Assembly: GCA_036279355.1 (NCBI GenBank)
Contig: DASUJH010000007.1
Coordinates: 1-64,000 of the forward strand
Origin: Gemmatimonadales bacterium
GTDB taxonomy: Bacteria > Gemmatimonadota > Gemmatimonadetes > Gemmatimonadales > GWC2-71-9
Reading direction: 5' to 3'
Length of the DNA: 64,000 nucleotides
The notes under the pieces are model-generated. The model was given only the letters and a program-made list of their open reading frames with translations. It was not told the origin of the DNA and searched no databases. The position numbers and the translations under genes were made by a program. Of this stretch, positions 36,837 to 46,216 are shown piece after piece (position 1 is the stretch's first letter; each line of letters begins with the position of its first letter).

Positions 36837-38010
36837 CCCGGACTGGACCCTGCGTTGCTCGGCCTGCGATGAAACCACCGCACCCGTGGGCCTCCCTACG
36901 GTCTGCGGCCGGTGCGGGCAGCCGTGGCTGGTGCGCTACCCGTCGCGCGCGCACACCCTCGCCGACCGCGACGCGCTGCGCCAGGCGCGCGGCAGCAACA
37001 GCGCGCCGGAGGCCGACGGCATGTGGGGATTCCGGGCATTTCTCCCGCTTGCTGACGGCGAGTCGCCCATCACGCTCGGCGAGGGCGGCACGCCGCTCCT
37101 CCGCCTCGCGCGCACCGGTGAGCGCCTGGGCCTCGCGCGGCTCCGGCTCAAGGACGAGTCGGTGAACCCGACCGGCTCGTTCAAGGCGCGCGGGCTCGCC
37201 ATGGCGGTGACCCGCGCGCGGCTTGGCGGCGCCGAGTCGTTCGTCGTGCCCACCGCGGGCAACGCGGGCGTGGCGCTCGCCGCGTACGCCGCGCGCGCGG
37301 GGTGCCACGCCACGATCTTCGCGCCTGCGAGCACGCCGCCCGTCATTCTCGCGCAGGTCCGGCGGTTCGGCGCCGAGCTCAACCTGCTCGACGGCCACAT
37401 CGGTGACTGCGGCCGCGCGGCGCTCGCCCACGCCGAACGCACCGGCGCCTTTCCGGTGCACACGCTGCGCGAGCCCTATCGGATCGAGGGCAAGAAGACG
37501 CTCGGCCTCGAGCTGGCCGAGCAGCTCGGCTGGGGTCTGCCGGACGCGGTCGTGTATCCCGCCGGCGGCGGGACGGGGCTCATCGGGATGTGGCTCGCCT
37601 TTGCAGAGCTTATCGCGGCCGGGTGGGTGCGCGGCCCGATGCCCCGGATGTACGCGGTCCAGGCCGAAGGGTGCGCGCCCGTGGTGCGCGCGTTTGAACG
37701 CGGCGCCGCGCAATGTGAACCCTGGCCCGACCCGCGCACGGTCGCGAGTGGCCTCCGGGTGCCGGCGCCGCTGGGCGGGGCGCTCATGCTGCGCGCGATG
37801 TGCGAGTCGGGCGGCGGCGCGGTCGCGGTGAGCGATGCGGAGCTCGCGGCGCAGGCCGACCAGGTATCCGCGCGCGAAGGCGTGGATGTGGGGCCCGAGG
37901 GCGGAGCGAGTCTTGCGGGCGCGGCGGCGCTCCGCGCGCGGGGAGACATCGAGCCGGACGAAACCGTGATCGCATTCAACACCGGCGCGGGCTGGCTCTA
38001 TCGCTCGTGA
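36826..38010 (+). CDS. thrC: threonine synthase
   Basis: This 394-aa PLP enzyme converts O-phosphohomoserine to threonine. It has a short N-terminal zinc ribbon (CSAC ... CGRCG), the PLP lysine in NPTGSFKARG (near 119), PTAGNAGVALAAYAARAG, and AGGGTGLIGMW. The best start is TTG at 36826, preceded by GGAGGAG at a good distance; it overlaps the glycosylase end by 11 bases. A longer open frame upstream lies within the glycosylase gene and is not used. Confidence 0.9.
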   Translation: MAADPDWTLRCSACDETTAPVGLPTVCGRCGQPWLVRYPSRAHTLADRDALRQARGSNSAPEADGMWGFRAFLPLADGESPITLGEGGTPLLRLARTGERLGLARLRLKDESVNPTGSFKARGLAMAVTRARLGGAESFVVPTAGNAGVALAAYAARAGCHATIFAPASTPPVILAQVRRFGAELNLLDGHIGDCGRAALAHAERTGAFPVHTLREPYRIEGKKTLGLELAEQLGWGLPDAVVYPAGGGTGLIGMWLAFAELIAAGWVRGPMPRMYAVQAEGCAPVVRAFERGAAQCEPWPDPRTVASGLRVPAPLGGALMLRAMCESGGGAVAVSDAELAAQADQVSAREGVDVGPEGGASLAGAAALRARGDIEPDETVIAFNTGAGWLYRS

Positions 38011-38033
38011 GCATGCAATCCCTCGCGCGAGCG

Positions 38034-38061
38034 TGGACGGGTGCATAGGGGACTGTATATT
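38034..38061 (+). promoter_or_regulatory. candidate promoter for larC
   Basis: TGGACG (38034-38039) and TATATT (38056-38061) are 16 bases apart, in the 59-base gap before larC. The -10 is good and lies only 8 bases before the ATG, so the leader would be very short. The TATATT box matches the one before prfB. Confidence 0.5.
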
Positions 38062-38069
38062 CAGATGTC

Positions 38070-39389
38070 ATGCCTCAGAGCCGGTTCGCCATTCTGGACC
38101 CCGCCGCAGGGATCAGCGGTGACATGCTGCTCGGCGCGCTGGTCGCGGCGGGCGCGCCCGAGGCATGGCTCACCGGCCTGCCCGCGCGGCTCGGGTGTCC
38201 CGAGGTGTCGGTGGGGATCACGCAAGTAGAACGGTGTGGGGTACATGCGGTGAAGGCCACCGTCCGACTTCCGGGCGGCGAGGTCGAGGCCCCCGCCGCG
38301 CCGCACCGTCCCACCCGCTCCCATTCACACCCTCACCCGCACAAGTCCAAGCCCGCCGCCAACCACGCGCACGGCCCGCATCGCCACGTGGGAGAGTTGC
38401 TCGCGCTCATCGAGCGCGCACCGCTCTCGACCTGGGTCAAGGAGCGGGCCGGCGCTGCATTCCGATTGCTGGCGGAGGCGGAGGGGCGGGTGCACGGCGT
38501 GCCGGCGGAATCGGTGGCGCTGCACGAGGTGGGTGCGCTCGATGCGCTCATCGACATCGTCGGCGGGGTCGAGGGATTCGAGCAGCTCGGCGTGCGCGAC
38601 GTGTACCATCGCGCGGTGGCGGTCGGTGAGGGATGGGTGCACGCGGCCCACGGCATCATTCCGGTGCCGGCGCCGGCCACTGCGGTGCTGCTCGAAGGCC
38701 TAGAGGTGGCGCCCAACGGCCCGGTGTCGGGTGAGGCCACGACGCCCACCGGCGCGGCACTCCTCCGCGCGCTGTCGTCGGGTCCGCCGCCTGCGCGGTG
38801 GCGGGCCGTGTCCGCCGCCAACTGGGGCGCCGGCGGCCGCGACCCGGCGGAGTACCCCAACGCGCTCCGCCTCATTCTGGCCGAGCCGGCGCACGAACTC
38901 GGTGAGGTGGTGGTGCTGTCTACCGACCTGGACGACCTGAGTCCCGAGTATCTCGATCCGTTGCGCGAGGCGTTGGTGGCGGCCGGCGCGCTGGACGTGC
39001 AGACGTGGCCCACGCAGATGAAGAAGGGCAGGACGGGGTTCCGCGTCGAGGCCGTCGTTGCGCCGGCCGACGTCGACCGCGCTGCCGAGGCCTTCTTCCG
39101 GCACAGCACGACGGCCGGCGTGCGGCGCACGGGTGCGGAGCGGGTGACGCTGCCGCGGCGCGAAGTCCGACTCGACGTGGCCGGTGGCGGGAGCGTGCGG
39201 GTCAAGTTGCTCGACGGTCCCGACGGGCTCCGCGCCAAGCCGGAATACGACGACGTGGCGGCGGCCGCGCGACGCGCGGGACGTCCCGTGCACGAACTGG
39301 CAAGGGAGTTGCAAACCCGCGCCCTGACCCTGGCCGGGGCCGATCGGCCCGCGGCAACGGCGCGCGACACCACGACGAAGGAGCCGTGA
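38070..39389 (+). CDS. larC: nickel-insertion protein LarC
   Basis: LarC (439 aa) inserts nickel into the pyridinium-bisthiocarboxylate precursor of the nickel-pincer nucleotide (NPN) cofactor used by lactate racemase-type enzymes. The start FAILDPAAGISGDMLLGALV is typical, and a His-rich segment (about residues 88-112) is present. ALHEVGALDALIDIVG and GWVHAAHGIIPVPAPAT are further family marks. In some bacteria larC is split by a frameshift (larC1/larC2); here it is one continuous frame. larB, larE and larA are not in the window. Confidence 0.92.
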   Translation: MPQSRFAILDPAAGISGDMLLGALVAAGAPEAWLTGLPARLGCPEVSVGITQVERCGVHAVKATVRLPGGEVEAPAAPHRPTRSHSHPHPHKSKPAANHAHGPHRHVGELLALIERAPLSTWVKERAGAAFRLLAEAEGRVHGVPAESVALHEVGALDALIDIVGGVEGFEQLGVRDVYHRAVAVGEGWVHAAHGIIPVPAPATAVLLEGLEVAPNGPVSGEATTPTGAALLRALSSGPPPARWRAVSAANWGAGGRDPAEYPNALRLILAEPAHELGEVVVLSTDLDDLSPEYLDPLREALVAAGALDVQTWPTQMKKGRTGFRVEAVVAPADVDRAAEAFFRHSTTAGVRRTGAERVTLPRREVRLDVAGGGSVRVKLLDGPDGLRAKPEYDDVAAAARRAGRPVHELARELQTRALTLAGADRPAATARDTTTKEP

Positions 39390-39392
39390 CGA

Positions 39393-40835
39393 GTGACGAC
39401 TGAGAGGCAAACATCACGCGCGTGGTCTCCGGCGGCGCTCAACGCCGCCGGCATCGCGCTGGTCGCATTGGCGCTGCCGATGCTGGCCGTACCCGCGCGC
39501 GCGCAGACGCCGTCGGGCGGCAATGCCCGTGTGATCGCCGCGATGAAGAAGCAGGGCGGGGCCTCGGCGCTCCCCGCATGCAAGGAGGGCATTGCACCCG
39601 GCGGCCGGGTCCAGGACGGTCTCCGCGCGCTGCAGTCCGACAAGTTCGGTGAGGCCGCGCAGCGGCTCGCCGAGGCGACAAAGCGCGAACCGGAGAACGG
39701 TGGTGCATGGCTGTACCTCGGGCGCGCCTACCTCTACGAGGGCGACCTCGCCGGCGCCGACTCTGCGTTCACCAAGGCGGAACAGCTCGCGCCCGCGTGC
39801 AAGGAAGACATACTGCGCTACCGCCAGGCCGCGTGGGTGCCGCTGGTGAACGACGGCGTGGACTTCGTCAAGGCGAACCAGAGCGACTCCGCGTTCGTCG
39901 TGTTCCGGGCGGCCAATACGATCTACCGCGGCCAGCCGAACGCGTTCGCGGGATTGGGTGTGATCTACGCGAACCGCGGTGAAACCGACAGCGCCATCAC
40001 CTACCTCAAGAAGGCGGTCGAGGTGGCGGCGGCGGACAGCATGGTCGAGGAGCGCAACAACTCCACGCTCAATCTCGGCATCATGGAGACCAGGGCCAAG
40101 CGCTTCGACGACGCGATCGCGACGCTCGAGCGGTACCGCACCTGGGTGCCGAACGACACGACCGCGGCAAAGACCCTGGCCCAGGCGTACCGGGCCGCCG
40201 GCAAGGGCGACAAGGCCGCCGCGCTGGAGAAGCAGTTCGGCATCGCGCCCACCGAGGTACCCGGGGGTGACACGAAGGACCTCGCGAGCAAGGGCATCGC
40301 GCTCTTCACCGCGGGAAAGTTCGCGGAGGCGGCGGACGTGTTCGGGCAGGTGTTCGAGAAGCAGCCCTTCAACCACGACGCGCTCGTCAACCAGGCGACG
40401 GCCTATTACAAGGCAAAGGACGGTTCCCACCTGGTCGAGGCCGCGACCAAGCTCGTGGCACTGGAGCCGCTCAACGAGATCGGCCTCGAGCTGCTGGAGC
40501 AGGGCTACAAGGAGACCCATCAGACGGACAAGCAGATCGCCACGGTGGCGCGGCGCCGGGCGCTTCCGGTCAAGATCGAGAGCAAGGGCGTCAAGATCAG
40601 CCCGACCAGCCTGGAGCTCTCGTTCACGGCCACCGGTCACGAGGCGCGCGACGACAAGGACAAGCTGATCAAGCCGGCGCCCGTGACGCTCACGTTCGAG
40701 ATGATGGGGCCCGACGGCGCCACGCTCGCGACGCAGGACGTGACGGTGCCGCCGCTCAAGGCCGACGCAACGCAGGACTTTACGGTCGATGCCAAGGCCA
40801 ACGGCATCAACGCGTGGCGCTACAAGGCCAAATAG
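39393..40835 (+). CDS. secreted TPR-repeat protein
   Basis: This 480-aa protein has a signal peptide (about 1-38, ending ARAQT) and TPR-like helices from about 70 to 390 (GGAWLYLGRAYLYEGDLAGA, AFAGLGVIYANRGETDSAI). The last 90 residues look like a beta-sandwich domain (TSLELSFTATG, VTLTFEMMGPDG). It is probably periplasmic. GTG start at 39393 with AAGGAG upstream, 3 bases after larC, so it may be co-transcribed. Function unknown. Confidence 0.75.
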   Translation: MTTERQTSRAWSPAALNAAGIALVALALPMLAVPARAQTPSGGNARVIAAMKKQGGASALPACKEGIAPGGRVQDGLRALQSDKFGEAAQRLAEATKREPENGGAWLYLGRAYLYEGDLAGADSAFTKAEQLAPACKEDILRYRQAAWVPLVNDGVDFVKANQSDSAFVVFRAANTIYRGQPNAFAGLGVIYANRGETDSAITYLKKAVEVAAADSMVEERNNSTLNLGIMETRAKRFDDAIATLERYRTWVPNDTTAAKTLAQAYRAAGKGDKAAALEKQFGIAPTEVPGGDTKDLASKGIALFTAGKFAEAADVFGQVFEKQPFNHDALVNQATAYYKAKDGSHLVEAATKLVALEPLNEIGLELLEQGYKETHQTDKQIATVARRRALPVKIESKGVKISPTSLELSFTATGHEARDDKDKLIKPAPVTLTFEMMGPDGATLATQDVTVPPLKADATQDFTVDAKANGINAWRYKAK

Positions 40836-40881
40836 CGCCGCCCCATGTAGATTTCCGGAGAGTGCCGCACAGGAGGCGGGA

Positions 40882-41850
40882 ATGGCCGGGATCGAAACGC
40901 GCGAAACGGACCGGGCCGGAGGCACGGCCGGGCCGGCCGGAGTGCCGGCGGGGCTCACGACCACCCAGGCGCCATTCATCGAGCAGGCGCAGCGGGACGG
41001 GCAGCTGTACATCCACCAGCCGTACGAGTTGTACACCGAGGCGAACCACGAAGCGTGGCGGCGGCTCTTTCACCGGATGGTGCCGCGCTGGCGCGAGTAC
41101 GCCAATCCGCATTTCCTGGCGGGCATCGACAACCTGTGCCTCGATGCCGACCGGGTGCCGAAGCTCGAGGACGTGAATCGATTTCTCAATCCGCTCACCG
41201 GCTTCAAGGCGAAGCCGGTGAGCGGCTACGTGCCGGCGTTCATGTTTTTCGACTGCCTGCGCAACCGCGAGTTTCCCACCACCATCACGATCCGCGACGC
41301 CCGCCGCCTCGACTACCTGCCCGAACCCGACATCTTCCACGACATCGCCGGTCACGTGCCCATGCATACCGACCGCGCGTTCGCCGAGACGCTGGTGCGG
41401 TTCGGCGAGTGCGCCCATACGGCGGCGGACATCGTGGCGGGCATCGCGGACGAGGCCGAGAAGATCCGGCGCGTCACCAGCATCTTCAAGGGCATGGCGC
41501 GGTTCTTCTGGTTCACCGTCGAGTTCGGCCTCATGCGGAGCGGCGACGGACTCCGCGCCTATGGGAGCGGCCTGCTCAGCTCGCACGGCGAGCTGACCCA
41601 TGCCATCGATTCGCCGGCCGTGCAGCGCTACCCCATTCAGATGGAGTGGGTGGTAAATCAGTATTTCGAGATCGACCACTATCAGCCGCTGCTCTTCGTG
41701 GTCGATTCGTTCGAGCACCTGTACGACCTCGTCGGTCAGCTCGAGCGGTGGATGAAGGCCGGGCGGTTGGACAACGTCTCGCCGGGTGAGCCGGTGATGA
41801 ACGAAGCGGACGTGAAGAGCTTTCTGGAGGCCTCGCTCGCGAGGTCGTGA
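40882..41850 (+). CDS. phhA: phenylalanine 4-hydroxylase
   Basis: This 322-aa iron- and pterin-dependent enzyme converts phenylalanine to tyrosine. Iron ligands are visible: PDIFHDIAGHVPM (His153 and His158) and FWFTVEFGL (Glu near 214). It is longer than many bacterial enzymes, with an N-terminal Gly/Thr-rich stretch of about 30 residues. An AGGAGG site at 40871-40876 fixes the ATG at 40882. No pterin-recycling gene (phhB) is adjacent. Confidence 0.93.
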   Translation: MAGIETRETDRAGGTAGPAGVPAGLTTTQAPFIEQAQRDGQLYIHQPYELYTEANHEAWRRLFHRMVPRWREYANPHFLAGIDNLCLDADRVPKLEDVNRFLNPLTGFKAKPVSGYVPAFMFFDCLRNREFPTTITIRDARRLDYLPEPDIFHDIAGHVPMHTDRAFAETLVRFGECAHTAADIVAGIADEAEKIRRVTSIFKGMARFFWFTVEFGLMRSGDGLRAYGSGLLSSHGELTHAIDSPAVQRYPIQMEWVVNQYFEIDHYQPLLFVVDSFEHLYDLVGQLERWMKAGRLDNVSPGEPVMNEADVKSFLEASLARS

Positions 41851-41863
41851 GAGGAATGTTGCA

Positions 41864-42496
41864 ATGCGCGCAGGGACGAAGTGGGGGACGTGTCTGGCGG
41901 TGGGCGCGCTGCTCGCGGCGGCACCGGTACATATCGAAACCGCCGGGGCGCAAGTGTCGCTGCCCCGGGCGGCGCCCCACGGCGGGGGGGCACACCCGGC
42001 GTCCGCGATGGAAAGCATGGACTCCGTCGGCGTGAACATCGCGATGCTCAACGTGGCGCTCTATACGCGCGGTGCGAACGATCCGCAGCCGAGCGACACG
42101 GCCCGCGCGCTGCTCGCGACCAGAGTGCTGCGCGACGCGCTGCGAGAGCACCTTGGCGCGGCGGCGCTCGCCGACTCGGCGGCCGTCGCCGAGGTGACGA
42201 GCTCGGACCGGGCGCGGGAGATTACGGGCGGCAAGGCCTGCAACGTCATCGTGGACTGCGCGCGTGAAGCGGGCCGCGAGCTTGGCGCGCGCTGGGTCGT
42301 GATGAGCAAGGTGAGCAAGACGAGCAACCTGATCTGGCTCTTCTCCGGACAGTTGATCGACAACCGCACCGGTCGCTTCGTGCTCGACGACACCACCGAG
42401 CTCAAGGGCGACCCGACCACGATGATTCCGGCCGGCACGAAGATCTTCGCCGAGCGGGTTGCGCGGGCGGTGAAGCAGGGCACCCCGACACCGTAG
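41864..42496 (+). CDS. secreted protein, DUF2380-like
   Basis: The 210-aa protein has a signal peptide (about 1-30, AGAQV). The mature part contains AREAGRELGARWVVMSKVSK and LIDNRTGRFVLDD, a pattern I associate with DUF2380 or related proteins in which a conserved alpha/beta region recalls the CsgG/FlgO type. Two cysteines in CNVIVDC may form a disulfide. Role unknown; it lies between phhA and an MMPL transporter. Confidence 0.6.
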   Translation: MRAGTKWGTCLAVGALLAAAPVHIETAGAQVSLPRAAPHGGGAHPASAMESMDSVGVNIAMLNVALYTRGANDPQPSDTARALLATRVLRDALREHLGAAALADSAAVAEVTSSDRAREITGGKACNVIVDCAREAGRELGARWVVMSKVSKTSNLIWLFSGQLIDNRTGRFVLDDTTELKGDPTTMIPAGTKIFAERVARAVKQGTPTP

Positions 42497-42532
42497 GTTC
42501 ACGCCACCCTCCGGCGCCTTGCGCCCTCGCCG

Positions 42533-44827
42533 GTGCCTCCGGACCGACCCGCCCCGCGGGGGGCACGTTCCCACTGGCTCGTCGTAATCGTCTGGGCCAT
42601 CATCGGCGGCGCGGCCGCGATTTTCGCGACGCGGGTGCCCGACCGCCTCACCGGCCAGAGCACCGAAAGCCCGAGCTCCGAGGCGGAGCATGCCGAGGGG
42701 GTCGTCGACGCCGGGTTCGATGCTCCGATCGGCGAGTTCTTTGCGGTCGCGCTCAAGGGGCCGAACCCGCTCGGACGCCGGGGCGGGGGCGGCATCGCGG
42801 TGCTCGACACCCTCATCGCTGCGCTCCGCCGGCAGCCCTACGTCCGCGGCACCATCTCGGTTCGCACGTCCGGCGACTCGATGTTCGTGAGCCGCGACCA
42901 CCGCACTGCGCTCATTCTTGTCGCGTTCAATGCCTCGCCCGACAGTCTGAGCGTGCTGGTGGATCCGCTGCGCGCCGTCGTCAGCCGGACGCTCCACCAG
43001 GTGCCGGGCGGCGCAGCGTACCACGCGCTCGTCACCGGTCGAGCGCCGCTCGACCTCGACGAGCGCCGCCTCGTCACGAGCGACAGCCGCCGCGGCGAGG
43101 TGCGCATCCTGCCGTTCACCGGGATCATCCTCGTGCTCGCCTTCGGCGCGCTGGGCGCGGCGCTGCTTCCGATCGGCATCGGCATCCTTGGCGTGCCCGT
43201 GGCCGTCGCGGTGCTCGGACTCCTCACCCACGTGATGCCGGTGTCGATCTTCTCTCTCATCATCGTGACGATGGTGGGGCTTGGCGTCGGGATCGACTAC
43301 TCGCTGCTTATGGTGACGCGGTTCCGGAAAGAGCTGAGGGCTGACCAGACCCCGGCGGAGGCGGCGGCGCGCACGGTGGCCACCGCGGGCCGCGCGGTGC
43401 TCACCTCGGGACTCACCGTCGTACTCGGGTTCGGCGCCCTCCTTCTCACACCGCTCGTCGAGACCCGCAGCGTGGGCGTGGCTGGGGTCGTCGTGGTTGT
43501 GGTGATGGTGCTGCTCGCGACCACGCTGCTCCCCGCGGCGCTCGCGCTGCTCGGGCCCCGCATCGATTGGCCCCGCTGGCTCGCTCGCCGGCTCGCCTGG
43601 TATCACGGGCGCGCACTGTGGGAGCGATGGGCCCACGCCCTCACCGGCCGACCCTGGGTGGCACTTGCGCTGGGCGCCGCCGTGGTGCTGGCGCTCGTCT
43701 GGCCCGTGCGCCATATCCGGATCGGGCTGCCTGCGCTGGACTGGTGGCCGGCCGCGACCGAGTCGGGCCAGGGTGCCCGGACGCTCGAACGGATGGGCGT
43801 CGGCGGCGTGATCGAGCCGATCAAGGTGGTCGTCACCCTGCCGGACACCCAGCGCGCGACGTCGGCTCGCTCGCTCCGCGGCCTCATGGCACTCAGCGAC
43901 TCGCTCCGGGCCGATCCGCGCGTGGGGCAGGTGCGGAGCATCGTGGATCTCAAGCCCGGTACCTCGCTCCTCGCGTACTCGCTGCTTTACAGCGACCTCG
44001 CAGCAGCGCGGGCCGAATACCCCGACTTCATCCCTGCCTACCTGAGCCGCGACACCCGCACGGCGCTCATCGATGTGGTACCGGCCGATACCACCTCGCT
44101 CACCTCCGACATGGAGCTCGTACGGCGCATCCGGCGGCTCGGCACCGACAACATCCGGGGGCTCGCGGGCGCCCGGGTGCTCGTCGGCGGGTACGCCGCA
44201 GCGAACGTCGACTTCCAGCGGAACCTGCTCGACCGACTTCCGCTCCTCGTGGCCATTATCCTCGGGAGCACCGCGCTTACGCTCGCGCTCATCTTTCGTT
44301 CGGCCCTGATTCCGCTCAAGGCGATCGTGCTCAACTCCCTGTCGGTCGGGGCGACGTTCGGCGTGATCGTGCTTGTGTTCCAGGATGGGTGGGGTGCATC
44401 GCTCTTCGGGCTCAACGGGCCGACGGAGGCGATCTTCGTCGTGGTGCCGGTGATTGTGTTCGCCTCGGTGTTCGGGCTCAGCATGGACTACGAGGTGTTC
44501 CTGCTCACCCGCATCAAGGAGGAATTCGACCGCGCCGGTGACAATACGCAGGCCACGGTCGAGGGGCTCACGACCATTGCGTCGACCATCACCTCGGCGG
44601 CGCTCATCATGATCATTGTGTTCGGGTACTTCGCCTTCTCGCGGGTGCTGATGATGCAGTTCGTCGGTTTCGGGCTCGCGGTAGCGGTGCTGCTCGACGC
44701 CACCCTGATCCGCCTGGTGCTGGTGCCGGCGATCATGGATCTCGCGGGCCGGTGGAACTGGTGGCCGGGGTATCGGCAACCGATTTCCGCGCGACGCCGT
44801 CGTCCGGCCGGCGGCAGTACGCGGTGA
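42533..44827 (+). CDS. MMPL/RND-family transporter
   Basis: The 764-aa protein has about 12 membrane helices in two halves with large periplasmic loops, the MMPL layout. Conserved transmembrane motifs are GLGVGIDYSLLMVTRFRKEL (first half) and FGLSMDYEVFLLTRIKEEF (second half), with Asp residues likely to relay protons. Substrates in the family include lipids and hydrophobic compounds; here it is unknown. GTG start at 42533. Its last 95 bases overlap a gene on the other strand. Confidence 0.9.
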   Translation: MPPDRPAPRGARSHWLVVIVWAIIGGAAAIFATRVPDRLTGQSTESPSSEAEHAEGVVDAGFDAPIGEFFAVALKGPNPLGRRGGGGIAVLDTLIAALRRQPYVRGTISVRTSGDSMFVSRDHRTALILVAFNASPDSLSVLVDPLRAVVSRTLHQVPGGAAYHALVTGRAPLDLDERRLVTSDSRRGEVRILPFTGIILVLAFGALGAALLPIGIGILGVPVAVAVLGLLTHVMPVSIFSLIIVTMVGLGVGIDYSLLMVTRFRKELRADQTPAEAAARTVATAGRAVLTSGLTVVLGFGALLLTPLVETRSVGVAGVVVVVVMVLLATTLLPAALALLGPRIDWPRWLARRLAWYHGRALWERWAHALTGRPWVALALGAAVVLALVWPVRHIRIGLPALDWWPAATESGQGARTLERMGVGGVIEPIKVVVTLPDTQRATSARSLRGLMALSDSLRADPRVGQVRSIVDLKPGTSLLAYSLLYSDLAAARAEYPDFIPAYLSRDTRTALIDVVPADTTSLTSDMELVRRIRRLGTDNIRGLAGARVLVGGYAAANVDFQRNLLDRLPLLVAIILGSTALTLALIFRSALIPLKAIVLNSLSVGATFGVIVLVFQDGWGASLFGLNGPTEAIFVVVPVIVFASVFGLSMDYEVFLLTRIKEEFDRAGDNTQATVEGLTTIASTITSAALIMIIVFGYFAFSRVLMMQFVGFGLAVAVLLDATLIRLVLVPAIMDLAGRWNWWPGYRQPISARRRRPAGGSTR

Positions 44828-45359
44828 TCCGCGCGTCGACCTCGGACTGCGGACGCGGCCAGAACACGTCGTAGAGCGCGAGCCGCAGCCGTTCGACCGC
44901 CACGCCATAGCGGAGCGAGTCGAGGCCGAGCGCGGCAAGGCCGCCGCAGTATGCCTCCGCCTCGCGGTCGAGCCGGAGGGCAAGGTCCGCCTGCAACGCC
45001 CGCAGCCGCGCGTCGCAGTCGCCCGCGAGCTGGCGCCTGTGCGCTGCCTCGTGGGCCTCGGTTTCGATCCGGGTGAGCGAGTCGAGGTGGGGATTCACGG
45101 TAGTGACCGGCACGCCGTGCTCGCAGCGCGTCACGGCGAGGTACCCGTGACGAAGCGGCGGGGCCGGCGCGTTGGCCGAGACCGGCGGCGCGCCGGGCAG
45201 TTGCGCCCCCGCCGGATTGCTCATGAGTGCGAAGAATGCAAGCGCTGACAGCGCGCGACGTCCGAGACGCGGCGGTGCGCGCCTAGCGAGCGAGTGCGTC
45301 AACTCGCGAGACGGACGGCATGGAGCCTCCCTCGTTGAGCGTTGGTCCAGGCGTCGCAT
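44733..45359 (-). CDS. secreted protein with HEAAH motif
   Basis: The 208-aa protein (start uncertain; ATG 45359 used) has a hydrophobic segment ending NPAGAQL, so it is probably exported. The mature part contains TEAHEAAHRRQ (His103, Glu104, His107) and, 26 residues after His107, REAEAYC. This is the spacing of a gluzincin-like zinc metallopeptidase, but I recognise no named family. Cysteines at 79, 115 and 138 suggest disulfides. The 3' end overlaps the MMPL gene tail to tail. Confidence 0.6.
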   Translation of the reverse strand: MRRLDQRSTREAPCRPSRELTHSLARRAPPRLGRRALSALAFFALMSNPAGAQLPGAPPVSANAPAPPLRHGYLAVTRCEHGVPVTTVNPHLDSLTRIETEAHEAAHRRQLAGDCDARLRALQADLALRLDREAEAYCGGLAALGLDSLRYGVAVERLRLALYDVFWPRPQSEVDARITAYCRRPDDGVARKSVADTPATSSTGPRDP

Positions 45360-45477
45360 ATGCGCCGCGCGTGGATGCACGCGAGCGTGCACCCGGCCTT
45401 GCCGCTCCAGCGACCCGCGGCGATATTCCGCCCCGGATCGGAAGCACCTCAGCGATCCATCTTCAATGCACGAAATT

Positions 45478-45550
<73 letters not shown>

Positions 45551-45574
45551 CTCGCAGTCCCCTCCGACGCTCTC

Positions 45575-46183
45575 CTACAGCCCCGCCACCACCTTCGCCT
45601 TGATCGCCTCGTACTCGGCGTCGGTGATGAGACCGTTCGTCAGCATCTCCTTCGCCTGCTTGAGCCGGTCCACCGAATCGGCGCCCGGAACGCCGCCGCC
45701 CGCGGCCGACGCCGCACCCCCGAGCGCGTTCCCGCCCAACTGCACGCCGCCCGAACGCGCCCGCAGCTCCTCGAGATCGCGCACCCGGCGCTTCTCCCGC
45801 CACGCCTGCACCTGCGCTTGGCAGGCGCGGTAGACCGCCTGCGCCTGGTCCTTCCTCAGTCCCTCGAAGTGAAAGCCGCCCGCCCGCTGCTCGGCGCTCG
45901 CAAGGTCGGCGTGGTCGAGCACCGAGAGCGTGAGATCGGCCCCGAACACGCCCACGTCGAGCTTTGCCTCCTGCAGGTCCTGCCACCGGAGATCCTGGAC
46001 GTGAAACCCGCCGAAGAGCCCGCGCCGGAGCGCAATGAGCCGCCCGCTCGTCGCTGCCACGAGATGCCGCCGGTGCTTGAGCGCGAAGATCCGCCGCTCG
46101 ACTGCCCAGCTCTCCAGCGTCTCACCCGACACCAGCAGGCCCTTCAGCTCCCCGAGCGCCGCCTCGATGCGCGCGTCCTCCAT
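45575..46183 (-). CDS. PH-like plus SHOCT domain protein
   Basis: This 202-aa protein has an N-terminal PH-like beta region (about 25-100: RRIFALKHRRHLVAATSGRL, GGFHVQDLRWQDLQEAKL) and a C-terminal SHOCT motif (DRLKQAKEMLTNGLITDAEY). Such proteins are usually cytoplasmic or membrane-associated and of unknown role. The start is the ATG at 46183; upstream codons in frame look non-coding. TACAAT on the minus strand lies 13 bases before it. Confidence 0.75.
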   Translation of the reverse strand: MEDARIEAALGELKGLLVSGETLESWAVERRIFALKHRRHLVAATSGRLIALRRGLFGGFHVQDLRWQDLQEAKLDVGVFGADLTLSVLDHADLASAEQRAGGFHFEGLRKDQAQAVYRACQAQVQAWREKRRVRDLEELRARSGGVQLGGNALGGAASAAGGGVPGADSVDRLKQAKEMLTNGLITDAEYEAIKAKVVAGL

Positions 46184-46195
46184 ACGGTCCTCGTG

Positions 46196-46216
46196 ATTGT
46201 AGGGGTGCGATACAAT
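46196..46216. promoter_or_regulatory. divergent ATTGTA-N9-TACAAT palindrome
   Basis: ATTGTA (46196-46201) and TACAAT (46211-46216) form a perfect inverted repeat with a 9-base spacer. Read outward, each half is a good -10 hexamer (TACAAT on the minus strand for the PH/SHOCT gene, TACAAT on the plus strand towards DUF512). It may be two overlapping promoters or a regulator site. The rest of the 206-base intergenic region is G-rich, with gggcgg-type runs around 46243-46265. Confidence 0.4.

Noticed and set aside
41576-44983. A 1135-codon open frame on the minus strand
   Set aside because: It is antisense to phhA, the DUF2380-like gene and the MMPL transporter; no motif is recognisable.
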